Below, piece by piece: positions 31,642 to 43,157 of a DNA stretch of 64,000 bases. Source of the stretch: Endotrypanum monterogeii (lineage: Eukaryota > Euglenozoa > Kinetoplastea > Trypanosomatida > Trypanosomatidae); contig CM007315.1 in NCBI GenBank assembly GCA_000333855.2, positions 1,141,249-1,205,248 on the forward strand, read 5' to 3'. The notes under the pieces were generated by a model, which was not told where the DNA came from, searched no databases, and worked only from the letters and a program-made list of their open reading frames with translations. Position 1 is the stretch's first letter. Each line of letters starts with the position of its first letter. A program made the position numbers and the translations under genes.

Positions 31642-33351
31642 TTAGCCAGTGGATTCTTGAGCGTCGTTCGCGGTGAAGTCATAGCCGCTTTCAGCATTCA
31701 GGGAATCCGATAGGAGCCGCGTGCCTTCCTCACTCGCATTCTTCTCATCAGATAAACCAAGTAACGTTTCACTCATCTTTTTCGCGGCGCTGAGAGCCCG
31801 TGAGCGACGTTCTGCGAGGCTCCGTTTGTTTTCTGCGCGTCTCGTGGTGCTAGGGCAGAGGCTGCCCGACCCATCGGAGGGGTGTAAGCGACTAAAAGCC
31901 GCCTGCACATTCTCGAGAAGGTGTTCATCCTCGCCGCTGCTGTCATCGCTGCGGCCAGATCGATGGTATCTGGAGACGGTGGTATACCGTGGAATATTCT
32001 GAGAGAAACTAGGTCGCCTGTCTGAGGAAGCGCCCGCCTGCTCACTTCTGCGTCGGCGGTTAAACCGACAAGACGCCTGTGAGACGCAGTCCGACGGCCT
32101 TGACGAGAGAAGGGCGCCCTGTAGTGAGGGCACGCCCCCGGTGCCACTGATGCTCATGCCAGGCCGTAGGAGAATACTCTTGGGGGAGGGGGACGAATTT
32201 AAAGGAGCAGCAGCCACGGCGGGGGCCATCAACAAGGAGAGACTTCCCCCGGCATCCTCATGGTCACCAGACTTGTCGCTGTTTTCGTTGCCATCAAAGG
32301 CGACAAAACCCTCGAACAAATCATTTTGCTTTAACGGGTCCAATGGAGCGTCCTCGATGGACTGCGACAGAGAAGATGTGGCACGAGGAAGACGCAGCAG
32401 TACTGTCGGCAGCAGACCGCAGACTTGCGGGCTTATTTTTGAAGATGGAGATTTCTTGTCAACACCGGCAGAAGTGGGGTTCAGCGAGCTGTGCAAGCGA
32501 AGGTGGTTGGGCGGAGTGAGTGGGATGCCCTCCGACACCTTCGCGCCTGGCGAGCTCCTCCCCACCTTATTCTGGTTTCCGTGGGCACTCAATAGAGGCG
32601 ATGTTGTCCCCTGCAGCTCAGTATCATCCACATCACTACTCAAGAAACGAACGCTGCCGCGGCGAGGCATGGGCACCATCACTGCTGATATGTTCTGCAG
32701 GGACGCCAGCCTCTCTCTGCTCAGCTGGGGATTCGGTTGCGATGGTGAGTTCGAGTCACTGCTGAAGCTGCCATGCTGCAGGATGCCGCCCACCTGACAC
32801 GCGCCAACAGGGGTGCGGGCACTACCAACTTGGCGCATCAGTCCATTCGCGGTTGGCGATTCATTTGTTTGGTCATCGAGACAAAACAAACCTGAAGAAA
32901 TACCCGGCGAACACAAAAAACTTGGGTTGTCGCTGCGCCGTGTACTCGTGAAACAAGGGTCGAATGATAAGCGGTGAGTCAAAACATATTCGGGCTTCGT
33001 CGAAGGCACCCCGTGTGCGGCGCCGACGTGCCCCTGGTTCCTCTCTCCAGCTTGCACGCACGTGCTGGGGGAGCTCTCCAGGCCGTCGTGGTCTACACAC
33101 ACCGCGTCCCTTGGGGAGTTGGGGGGAGACTCGTATACCTCTCTCTTGTTTTGGCCAGAAACCGCGGGGGGTGCAGCTGGAAATGTGTCCCTCCTCCGAA
33201 CCCCCCGCAAAGTTGGAGTCGCTGAGGCAAACTCAGCCGGCACACCTTTTCTCTGCATCGTCGTGGGCCGCTTCTCTGACCTCCTCTCGTGTGAAACTGT
33301 TTTGGAATCCGCTGCTGCAGTGGGATTTGGCCGAGAAAAGCAGAAGCCCAT
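31642..33351 (-). CDS. Hypothetical Ser-rich protein with an acylation-type N-terminus
   Basis: I do not recognise this 569-residue protein. It begins MGFCFSRP: Gly2 with Ser6 fits the N-myristoylation consensus and Cys4 could be palmitoylated, so it may be a dually acylated, membrane-anchored protein. The rest is dominated by Ser, Pro, Arg and Asn with little predicted order, several RRxS-type basic phosphosite motifs (RRGSV, RRPS), and an acidic Asp/Glu patch near the middle. There is no signal peptide or membrane helix. The start is an ATG followed at once by the acylation motif, which supports it. The upstream flank has a (GTT)n tract on the minus strand and no AG close to the ATG, so the splice acceptor is probably upstream of that repeat. 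Disordered, Ser-rich proteins of this kind are common in trypanosomatids and evolve quickly. Confidence 0.75.
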   Translation of the reverse strand: MGFCFSRPNPTAAADSKTVSHERRSEKRPTTMQRKGVPAEFASATPTLRGVRRRDTFPAAPPAVSGQNKREVYESPPNSPRDAVCVDHDGLESSPSTCVQAGERNQGHVGAAHGVPSTKPEYVLTHRLSFDPCFTSTRRSDNPSFLCSPGISSGLFCLDDQTNESPTANGLMRQVGSARTPVGACQVGGILQHGSFSSDSNSPSQPNPQLSRERLASLQNISAVMVPMPRRGSVRFLSSDVDDTELQGTTSPLLSAHGNQNKVGRSSPGAKVSEGIPLTPPNHLRLHSSLNPTSAGVDKKSPSSKISPQVCGLLPTVLLRLPRATSSLSQSIEDAPLDPLKQNDLFEGFVAFDGNENSDKSGDHEDAGGSLSLLMAPAVAAAPLNSSPSPKSILLRPGMSISGTGGVPSLQGALLSSRPSDCVSQASCRFNRRRRSEQAGASSDRRPSFSQNIPRYTTVSRYHRSGRSDDSSGEDEHLLENVQAAFSRLHPSDGSGSLCPSTTRRAENKRSLAERRSRALSAAKKMSETLLGLSDEKNASEEGTRLLSDSLNAESGYDFTANDAQESTG

Positions 33352-35584
33352 AACGGAGGCAAAGGCGAAGGAGATATTAAAGGAGCGTGTAACGGAGACA
33401 AATAAACAACAACAACAACAACAACAAAGAGAGACTCAGATCAACTCAAAAAACGAGCACACACACGCAGGCACACACAAAAAAAAAAAATGCAAAAAAA
33501 AAATGCTACGCCTAAAATTGAAATGGAGATAACGTAATTTTGTAAGAGAGAAACCGTACAGGTTGGGGGGGAAAAGGGATAAGATTTCCGACACAACTAT
33601 CGCATGATACTATCAAAACCTCGGCTCACTTAATTGTGGCCCGCTGGTGCCTGCAGATAATCCTTTGTTGCCTTCCAGGAGAATGAAAAAAAAAACAGAG
33701 AGGATTGAGGCTGAAAATCGGAGCCGACCCTGTAGACAACCGCTTTCGTTTACTTCCTCTGTGTGTCTGAGTGCCTGTATGTGTGTTTGTGTGCGGGCAA
33801 AAGTGCAATGCTGACGTGTATTGCTTGCCTCTCTCCTGTTGATCGTAAATGCTCGTGCCTCCTCTCCTCTCCTCCCTTTCTTCTTCTTTCTGGGAATATC
33901 GGCCACACGAGTTGGGTCGTGCTTTAATAACGAAGGAGCCAAAAAAATGAAAAAAAAGGGGGAGGAGAAAAGAAACTGTCGCTGGGAGGTGCGCCACCAG
34001 AAAAGTTGTATTTCTCTTTTCCGTCCACGTACATGTAATATCGCGGTTGAGCTCAGCAACAATCCAGGCACACCCTCTACCACCTCTATGTCAGGGTGAT
34101 ACCCACACTCGCACCCGCGCCCTCCGCCCGTCTCACCTCCCTTTGGGAAACCTCTTTTAGGTGGTCCCGTAGAAAAGGAAAACGGAAATAAAAAAAGGAA
34201 GGCAGCAGCACACGGGCGCGGATGACCTACACTGGCTTACACATGCGATTGGCCCAACTCACGGAGACAGAAAAGAAATCAAAAATATATATATTTCGAA
34301 GGTCAGTCGGTCACTCAGAGATGAGGAGGAAGAAAGATGTTGTGTGCGGAGGGGTTGCGCTGGTGTTGGCACGGCCGGTGAGGCACACGGGAATCCCTAG
34401 AAAAAAAGAGGGGGGCCTACACGAAAAGGAATTGAGGCACAGCCCTCCCTTATGCTGATGATCACCTCGAAACGATGGTGCCTAAGCCTTCGCGTATCGG
34501 AGCATTCGCATGCGTGTGGCCGCCATTGAGGGCGGGGGTAAGGTAGTGGGTCGTGTAAGAAGAGTGGTGCGTGTAGATGAATCGAGGGAGGGTGGGTGGG
34601 TGGGTGGGTAGATAGACAAGGGGGAAGGAGTGAGGGTGAGCAAATATCGAAGCGAACGCACCATACGCACAGAATATTTAAAAAAAGAGAGAGATAGTCG
34701 CTCTAACGCAGCGCGCGTACGACGGAGGCGGTAGATTGCAACTGATGTATGACATAGAGAGCAAGAAGCAGCCTGCGAAATCCTCCGTTTCTCTGTGCGT
34801 GCGTGAAAGCAAGACGCTGCCGCATCCACTGCGGCTCATCCATTGATCAAACACACCTGCCATCGAGTACTAGGGCGGAAAGAAGAGGATGAGGCTGAGG
34901 GGATGGGCATTGACAGCTATGCGCGTTCCCATACGGGAGCGTACATACAATACGCGTCAAATAATGAAAAAAAAAATCATCAGAATAACAAAAACAGAGC
35001 GATACCCGTGCGACGGTCGTGCTGTAAACGGGGGAAGAAAAAGGGAAGGAGGATCACACGGTAGTGAGAGTATCTCCGCCTTGTCAGGGAGTCTCGAGCG
35101 AGAACGCAAGAGAACAGAGAGAGGGCGGGAAGGGAAGGGGGGGGGCAGCGGTGTCGACACATTCGTGTGTACACTCCCTTCCCCCTTCTCTTGATGTGCA
35201 TCGCAGCCAAAAGCAGCGGTCATGATGAATTTTTCCCCCACCTCAAAAGAAAAAGAAAAACGCATGTGTGCTCAGCTATTTTAAAAATAGTCTCCTCTGA
35301 GACAGAGAGTGAGCACGTGCGCACACCCCACGGGCACTGCACACACGGTATCGCTAACTCCCATTGCTGAGACTGGTGTGGAACAACAACAACACGTGCA
35401 AAAAAGGTCCCTCAACAAACCGATCACGACTTCCGTTCACTATGGCCGTTCCTGATCAGAGCTCTCTCGTGGCTATCTGCGCCGCCGACTTGATAGCGCT
35501 GGAGCTCATGCCCGCCAGTACCATTCGAGAGTAGATCTCGTCCGCCTGCACTGTTGGCCCCTATCAAACGGAAGGCTTTGGTCT

Positions 35585-35617
<33 letters not shown>

Positions 35618-38356
35618 ACAAAGCAGCCGGTCATCCACCGGGCAGGAACACAACGTTGATGCTTTTCTCCCTCAAGCACCTCCTGGCGTTGAGGGCACTT
35701 ACACAGCATAAGGACACAAACTACCCCATAAGAAAAAGCGATCCGAACTTACTTGGCGTGTCTCCTCGCCACATCTCTCAACACCCGCGCCCCCTAATCC
35801 AGCGGTGCAGCCCTTCACGTAGAAAGCACGGTCGCGGCGCACTGCTGCATTTGTCCTTGGCACTGCAAACTGGCAGGCGCTCCACACAGCACCACCACTA
35901 CCGCTACTTCAGCTTAAGATTGCCAGAACATTTGCGCTACACTCAAGAGAAAGATATCGCCGTCGCCCATGACGCCTTCATATCCGCGCAGTGGTGTGCA
36001 GGGGGGTGGGAGGTGCAGAGGGGTGGGAGGTGAGAAATGCAGAGCTAAGGTCGGTGGAGGAGAAAAATGATCGAGCAAATCAGATGCACCATGACGATAA
36101 ATCGGGGAGGGGCGTTAATGCATGGACTCTTCTGATGAGACATTGAGCATGAGATAGGAGGAGACAGCAGCAGAGAGAAGAGAATGAAACACTGAGGATA
36201 AATAAAGGGGAATAGGAAGGGAATAAACGGACGAACAACAAGTGGCGCTTTTCGTCGTCACTCCGCGCCAAGGAGAGAAACATGGAGACACACAAACTCG
36301 TGGTGCAAGAGCGCATAGGGCAGTGGCGGGGTCATACACTATACGCGATCTCGCCCGTGTACAGGGGAAGTGGCGCCTCGAGCGAGGCTGGGGCTGCATT
36401 CCCTGTCGTTGAGTTGTGACTTGCTGGCCCCTTCGGGAAATCAACACAAAATAAGCAGAAAAAAAAAACTAAAACAAAAACAAAAACAAAAAAAAGAAGA
36501 AGGTCGCATCATCCGTGACCTCCAACATCACGAAACTGTGCACCACGAAGCCCACACAAAGCTTCATAAACTGCCAAACGATGCCACGCAAGCATCTGTG
36601 CAAAAGCCTATCGGCCCCGTAGAGCACTCAGCAACAAACAGAGTTGCAGTAGTGATACGACATTAAGCATACCACAACATATCGATAAAGAAGAAAAAGG
36701 AAAAAATCGTGATAAAGTAGTCCGGAACACACACACGACGCTGCCGGTCTGTGATCCCGAGCGCACGCCGTACGCGGGCACGACCGGCAGAGGCAGGAGA
36801 GGACCACGCACTGCAGCTCTCATGAAGGGGAGAAAGTAGAGCACATATAACACTTTTTTTTTTTTTTTTGGGGGGGGGGGGGTAATATGTACAAGACGTA
36901 AAAGAAGTATGTGCATGGTGCCGCATCATCCATCACATGCAAGGACAAGTGACAATCACAGCAGGAAAATTGAGGGGAGCACTCGGGAAGGCAACAAAAA
37001 ATAAACAGAAAAAAACATGTTCCAGGCACCAACCGCGACTATGGTCTACGGGGGGAAGTGGGAGGGGGGAGGAAAAAAAAAAGAAATATTCACGTAACAG
37101 TAGTTTCAAGGGCCCAAATGGAAGGGGAAAGGAGGAAGAGGAGGAAGAGGAGGAAGAGGAGGCTGTAAGGGTGATATGAGATGCGTCAGCAGCTAACAAC
37201 ACAAAAAAAAAAACAAGAAGCTACTAGAAAATGATCAGACAGCTGTTCCGCTCATCTATTCACATAAAATATTTTAGCGTACTGCGTAGGCAGTGCGTGT
37301 GGCACTAACAGGGAAAGTGCAAAGCATCTACGAGGCGTGAAGAGATGTACAACGACGAAAATTGGGAGTCGAAATGCAGAAAGAAAAAGTGAACGGAGAA
37401 GAAAAAAAAGATGTGGGACATGAGAAAGTCAAGAACAACGGAGGAAGAGGAGGAGAAACAAAGGTGCTACTCGAAGCGATGTCGACACAATGAGATGAGA
37501 CGACACGAGACGAAAAGAGAAAATACCAGCGCGCACGACGACCACACGTGTGCTGTACCAGTTACACACACAAACTGAAAGACGAGTCGGCACAAATGCA
37601 TGAGCGATGACCACGGCGCCACACAAAAAAAAACAATGAGCTGAACTGGATAAGCAAATAAGCGAAACTCCATCTCAAAGAGAAGACACACCAGAGCAGT
37701 GGATCGGAGCGAGTGCAACCAGAAGCGACATCAAAAGAGGATGAGAGGGTAAGGGACCTCGCATCTGCTTCAGACACCACGCCCACACCGCCGCACTCCA
37801 CTCTACCCCTTCACAGGTGCGTATGCGTGAGTACGTTGGAGAGCACACCATAACTGAAGGAAAACAAGGAAGACTTCTACGCCTACGTGTATGTACCAAG
37901 CACACGCATACGTGCGGTACAACAGCATTGCCACAAGGTCCCTACAGACAGCCTTGCACCAAGCGCCTTCACCACATCTCCTCAGAACCGAGCAGCAGGC
38001 TACGACACACACTGCCTGAACGCGCAGTCCGACAGTAGAAAATAAGTTTGCCGACATATTCGGGGCAGGTGCTGCGAGGCCTGCAGTTCCACCTCAGACA
38101 GCAGTGGGATACGGTGCCACCGCTGCACCCTAGGCAATGCCAGAGAGCCCAGTGGCGTCACAATAGCTGTCTACAAACAAAAAGTAATTCCCCCAGCGGC
38201 TACGGCCAACCATCCCGTTGGGGGAGAGGGCGAGAGGATATCCAGGGGCCACAGCCGACAATTCCCGCCCCATCACCCTGACGCGCCTATACCTTCGGTC
38301 TCAGGGACTGCGGTGAGTCGCCCGGTGGCTCATCACAGCTATCAACCAAGTCTGGT
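33352..38356. other. 5-kb gene-free region
   Basis: I see no gene I can support on either strand. The right third, about 38040-38290, is compositionally balanced, non-repetitive, and sits just past the stop codon of the 38357 gene, a place where a SIDER-type retroposon remnant would be expected; unconfirmed. A second balanced stretch spans about 35420-36030. The remainder is poly-A/T/G runs, an (ACA)n tract at about 33404-33426, (CA)n at about 35587-35617 and (GAGGAA)n at about 37130-37162. Confidence 0.5.
35587..35617. repeat. (CA)n microsatellite
   Basis: About 15 CA units inside an otherwise compositionally balanced intergenic stretch. Confidence 0.9.
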
Positions 38357-40279
38357 TCATAAGCCGAAGTGGTCAGGAGCCTGTGAGAGGAACCGCTGCT
38401 CCAGGGATGGGAGCCCCATCTGGTGACGCCACCGCCCCTCCGGTGACAGAATTCGCTGGGCAACTGGGTGCGGGCTGACACCGCCGCTCATCACACCCGT
38501 TTCCACGACGCCGGCCGGTCGACTGGGATACGGTAAGGCCCTCGCCCCGCTCTCGCCGCCAGTGTTAAAGCCGAGTCTATTGAGCGCTTCATAGCTCATT
38601 GCACCGCGAGTTTCGCGTGCGACAGCGCCCCCTCGCACAGGTGGGCGAGCATCACTGTAGCGAAAAGGGTCTTCGGTGCCCACAACCGCACTGAAGGTTT
38701 CCGGTATGGTATGAGGGGTGTGCGGCGACGGCGGTGGGTCACCGGGAGCCTCACATCCCAAAAATACCCAATGTTGTTCACCGAGAGCAGTTGATGCGTG
38801 AGAAGAGACTGCAGTGACGACATCCACGTCGATTGCGACCTCGTCGTCCGCCTCCTGACCGTCCGAATCATCGAGGCCAGATATATCAGGCGAGGCATCC
38901 AGTGGCGTGTAGTAGACAAGATTGTGGAACCACTGAACGACAGGTTTGTTCTTCAGTGCCTCTGCCGCCTCCTCCTCTACCACTGCGCTGCCATACCACA
39001 GACGGCGTACCTTCGACCGGATAAACGCCTTCACCAGAGAATAGACGGCAGAGACACCTTTCTTTGACGGCAGTGGAGGCGGAGCAATCGGTATAACCGG
39101 TGTCTCTAAAAGACCTAGACCAGGAAGGACTCGCTGATCACGGGGGATGAGGTTCCCTTCCCTGGTGTGGATGGGAACCATGCACACAGGTTGCGGGCCG
39201 CGCAATACCGGCGGCCGGCCAGTCCACGGAACTATGCCGTTCACAACGTATGGATGGTTGTTGAAGGTGTTAATGTGGGCTCTGTCACCAGCGACAGGCG
39301 GTGGCGGGCGCTTCGGGCTGCGGGGGTCGGGGGGCGCGAGTGGGTTGGAGCTGCTGTCACGCCCCACGAAAGAAACACCTCTCTGTTTGGACTTATCCAG
39401 GGATCCTGTCCTGCTTATCGAGCACCTCTCCTGTTCCCGAGAAGGATTTGAAAAACGTGGGCCGTCGACCAAAGCCATCGAATTATTTTCCTCTGCATTG
39501 TGTCCCTCCAGCTCATCTGACCGTTTGGGTCGTCTGCGCCGCCACGGAGAATAGGGGCAGAAAAAAAAAAGAAGAACAGCGACCCCGCAGAAAGTCGCAC
39601 TACCAAGAATGCTTCCGGCTATGATCAGCGCTAATTCCCCGGCAGATAAACCCGTGGCTTCTGAGTCGGCAGGAGCTTCTGTGGTCGGCGTCGGCGTCGT
39701 CGGTGTCGGTGGTGGCGTCGGCGGTGTCGTCGGTGGTAGCGTCGGGTCCTCTGTAACCGGTGGTGTGGTGGAAGTTTCTGAGCTGCTCGACGAAGACGTC
39801 ATCTCTGACAGGGATGACTCCAGCTCAGATGACCCATCCTCTGGAGGGGACTCTGTCGGCGGTGGTGTGGTAGAAGTTTCTGAGCTGCTCGACGAAGACG
39901 TCATCTCTGACAGGGATGACTCCAGCTCCATTGGCCCATCATCCGTCGTGCCTTCAGCGGTGAAAGCAGCCGGTGCTATTGCGCGGCTTGGTGTTGGGGT
40001 GATGCTATGTACCACTCTAAGTTCAAATGAATTCTCAGACAGAGCAGAAAACGCGACGCGCCCATACACACCCGCATCGCCCAGAGGCTGCTCGAGGGAT
40101 AGCGAAAACGTCGCTGAAGCATGACCGTCGCGCCCAGGGAGAAGTCGAGAGTCTCCAGGAGACTTAACAGGACTGTGCACCACCTCCGTGGGAAGCAATG
40201 TTGTCCTCGTCGAAGTCTGCCCAACTGCTGCACACTGAAGTAGCAGCAGAATTACCAGAGCGGCCCATACACACCGCAT
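38357..40279 (-). CDS. Type I membrane protein with a mucin-like stalk
   Basis: I do not recognise this 640-residue protein, but its layout is clear. A hydrophobic signal peptide (MRCVWAALVILLLLQCAAVG) is followed by a short luminal/extracellular part of about 100 residues. A Ser/Thr/Pro stalk comes next, including two nearly identical copies of ELESSLSEMTSSSSSSETS and a TPPTP-type run, with high potential for O-glycosylation or phosphoglycan-like modification. A single membrane span (LALIIAGSILGSATFCGVAVLLFFF) is followed by a stop-transfer block WRRRRPKR. A long cytoplasmic tail of about 370 residues is Pro-rich. The longest frame starts 28 codons earlier, but the ATG at 40279 places the signal peptide at the N-terminus, so I prefer it. 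It could be a surface or endosomal receptor; no family is assigned. Confidence 0.8.
   Translation of the reverse strand: MRCVWAALVILLLLQCAAVGQTSTRTTLLPTEVVHSPVKSPGDSRLLPGRDGHASATFSLSLEQPLGDAGVYGRVAFSALSENSFELRVVHSITPTPSRAIAPAAFTAEGTTDDGPMELESSLSEMTSSSSSSETSTTPPPTESPPEDGSSELESSLSEMTSSSSSSETSTTPPVTEDPTLPPTTPPTPPPTPTTPTPTTEAPADSEATGLSAGELALIIAGSILGSATFCGVAVLLFFFCPYSPWRRRRPKRSDELEGHNAEENNSMALVDGPRFSNPSREQERCSISRTGSLDKSKQRGVSFVGRDSSSNPLAPPDPRSPKRPPPPVAGDRAHINTFNNHPYVVNGIVPWTGRPPVLRGPQPVCMVPIHTREGNLIPRDQRVLPGLGLLETPVIPIAPPPLPSKKGVSAVYSLVKAFIRSKVRRLWYGSAVVEEEAAEALKNKPVVQWFHNLVYYTPLDASPDISGLDDSDGQEADDEVAIDVDVVTAVSSHASTALGEQHWVFLGCEAPGDPPPSPHTPHTIPETFSAVVGTEDPFRYSDARPPVRGGAVARETRGAMSYEALNRLGFNTGGESGARALPYPSRPAGVVETGVMSGGVSPHPVAQRILSPEGRWRHQMGLPSLEQRFLSQAPDHFGL
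39755..39935 (-). repeat. Tandem coding repeat in the Ser/Thr stalk
   Basis: Two DNA copies encode ELESSLSEMTSSSSSSETS followed by a Thr/Pro spacer; they lie at roughly 39776-39832 and 39875-39931 and are close to identical at base level. This is the signature of recent unit duplication and suggests copy-number variation between strains. Confidence 0.8.
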
Positions 40280-42725
40280 GAGCGGAATGAACAGACGCGT
40301 CAAATCAGCGTCGATGCAAATATTATGAATTGCCCTCCGGGCAGGGGGGGAGCCAGCAGACACACTCTACCCACACTGATGCGACGCCTTGATTTAACCC
40401 CTCCTCTTAGAAGAGTGTGTATGCATGTGTGTGTGTGGGGGGGGAGGAGGGGGGCTGGCTCAGAGACGCACAAAGAGTCCAAGCAGCAATGCAAAGGGAG
40501 ATGGAGAAGGAGAGGCACATGCGGGGAGGGCACTAACAGACGGTACAGGCAGAGGTATGTAGACGCACAGACCCACTTCGGTGGGGACGCATTAATGCAG
40601 TTGTGATCGTGTCGGATGGTGGCAAGCGGTGGGGTAAAAAAGATGGTCAGGCAGTAAAGAAGAGAGGTCGAGGAGAAAGTGAAGAAACAAAATCTGAGCA
40701 AAATAAAATATTTTAAAAGGCAGAAAACGTGCTTTAATGAGCACCGACACGGACAAAGCGTCCAGAGAAACGCGCGGATGCAGCCAAGTGCGCAACGTCC
40801 GCAGTGTGAAGAAGTAGGACCGCTGTATTTTGGGGAGAGGGGTCCGCTGCGGCAGTGTATGTGTCGGAGAAGAAAAGGCTATCAAGTCGAGGACAACTAT
40901 TTCACACCCATCCACGTATAAAGCTTGCAACGGTTGATTGCATCATGCAGAGGTGTCAGTTAAACCAAACACATTATTTCTTTTCGCGGAGATAAAATGC
41001 AGCTTAATCATTACCCCCATCCCTCTGCACAGGGAAGGGACGCTCACATACTCCCACCCACGCACAGGGCGATGGGGGAAATTTGGGGAAAATGAAAATA
41101 CACATTCAGGTACAAATAAGTACACATGACTCGAGACAACTTCCGTTAAATACGAAAAAAAAAAAAAATTAAATGGAGAGGGTGAATGAGGGAGGGAGAG
41201 AGGAGAAAGAGAAGGGAAAGGAGGCTGCACGAGGGCGAGTGAGGGTCGGCTCAGCATCAGGAACATGCAGATAAACATACACGTACACCAACACGCAGAT
41301 TCACCTCCACCCCAAAATAGTGACAACAGAATAAAAACATAAAAGCAGCACGGGGGGGGGGTAATAAATACCAAATGCCGAAAAAAAAAGGATGTAGGTG
41401 AGTGGGTGATAAAGTTCAGCCAAGCGATGAAGAATAAAGGGAGGGGACGTGACACAAGTGGAGGAGGAGATCTTACATAAAGATCTTGTGCACTTGACAG
41501 TCTCATAATAAAACTCAGAAAAATAATACATTTACAGATAGTGCACTTGACAAGTTTGGAAACATATCTCGGAGGGGGGGGGGGGGTTGGAACACGAAGC
41601 CACGTACACCAAGAACACACAACGTCATTGATCGCGCCGACGAAATCAGAGATCCCTCCTTACAGACATGTGCTGATAAGAACATGCTGAAACAGATGCA
41701 CTCTCAGCACACAAGAAAACACACAGAGCGAGCAAAAGAAAAATAGAAACATGGACCAAAATGTGGTTCTCATAGAAAGACCGGAGATCCACATCAAAGG
41801 AAAAAAAATGGAAAAACTATTTATCGTTGGCCCTCCATCATTTCTGCACGTGAAAGCAAGTTGAATACTTTTTTCTTTGTAGCCCTTAATTATCATCTAT
41901 TGCCTTTCTACGGGTTTTTTTGAGGGCCACCACCCGGAGGTATAGGTAAAGATTACCCCTAACTGCACAGAAAAATGCTGAGACAGCTGAAAACAAAAAA
42001 TATATAACAGATAAAGCGCATTTTTTTTTCTTCTGGGGGAGGGGACACCGATGCTCATCGTTTTCTGCAAAGAAAACGCTGTGAAAACGGGATAAACGTG
42101 GACCGTTGATATACATATATACATATGTAAGTCTGTAAGAAAAAAATAATAGCAGAGAATACAGTGCATGAGATGTGAATTGTGAATTCTTCAATGCAAC
42201 CGCGGAGAATGACAGGGAAGCCGAAGCGAAACAAATATCTCGCACTCCATCTTACTGGAGGTCACTTCTCCAATGACAATGAAACAAAACAAAAAAAAAC
42301 GCGAGCAGAAACACATGAACGAATTTAAAAAGTGTACGTAAAGATACATCAATTTTCTGCTTCGACCCAAGTGTGTCAATCGCTCGCGCGCACAATACAG
42401 TCAAAACAACCCACAAGTGAAGCCCCCCATCCCCTACTTCATAACCCCTTTCGCAGACAAGGAGAAAAAAAAAAGTGAAATGAAACGACGTAATCAGACA
42501 CAGCATAATGTTCACGGCGACAGAGAAAACAAGATCTCCCATATCGGTACATCCTCGCTTCAGCACGCCGAAATACATACATGTGACCCCCAACGAGATA
42601 TACCTTCAGGCATGGCCAGAAGGGGGGGATAGGAAAGATGGAGAAGTAGAAGAAAAATGCCTGGATCAGAGTCGAGAAAAAGGGGAAGGGAGAGGGAGTC
42701 GTGGGCCTGAGTAGTGACAGAGCAG

Positions 42726-42767
<42 letters not shown>

Positions 42768-43075
42768 GGGCTCAACCGCAATTCAACGGGGTAAAAATGG
42801 GATGGCAGAGAAGAAAACATTTTTTTTCTTCAAATAAACCCCGCTGAAAGGAGAAAAACTAGTGCTCTGTAGCGTGTGTGCAAACAACGCTGGGAGAAGA
42901 TAAAATGAAGGAGGGGGGAAAAGAACTGGTCGCAGACCGAAAAAAAAAAAGTGTCTGTGCACAAGATCGGCCCATCCCATTCAAACCGATACGCTCCTGG
43001 GCGAAAAGGGCGGAGAAGAAAAAAGGAAGGTCACCACAAAAAGCGTATAAAGCGCAAACGGACAGGGAAAAGGGA

Positions 43076-43112
<37 letters not shown>

Positions 43113-43157
43113 AAAGGGGGTCTCCATCACATTGGTTTCCAATTGCTGCTGCTCCTC
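40280..43157. other. 2.9-kb gene-free region
   Basis: No gene is supported. It contains a (TA)n tract at about 42726-42768, a compound (TA)n-(TG)n tract at about 43076-43112, and poly-A/G runs. Frames here translate these tracts. Confidence 0.55.
42726..42768. repeat. (TA)n microsatellite with one TG interruption
   Basis: About 43 bp of TA units with a single TG interruption near 42741, in intergenic DNA. Confidence 0.9.

Noticed and set aside
34482..34829. 115-codon minus-strand frame
   Set aside because: Thr/Pro-rich from the GGGTGGGTGG tract; no domain or splice-site support.
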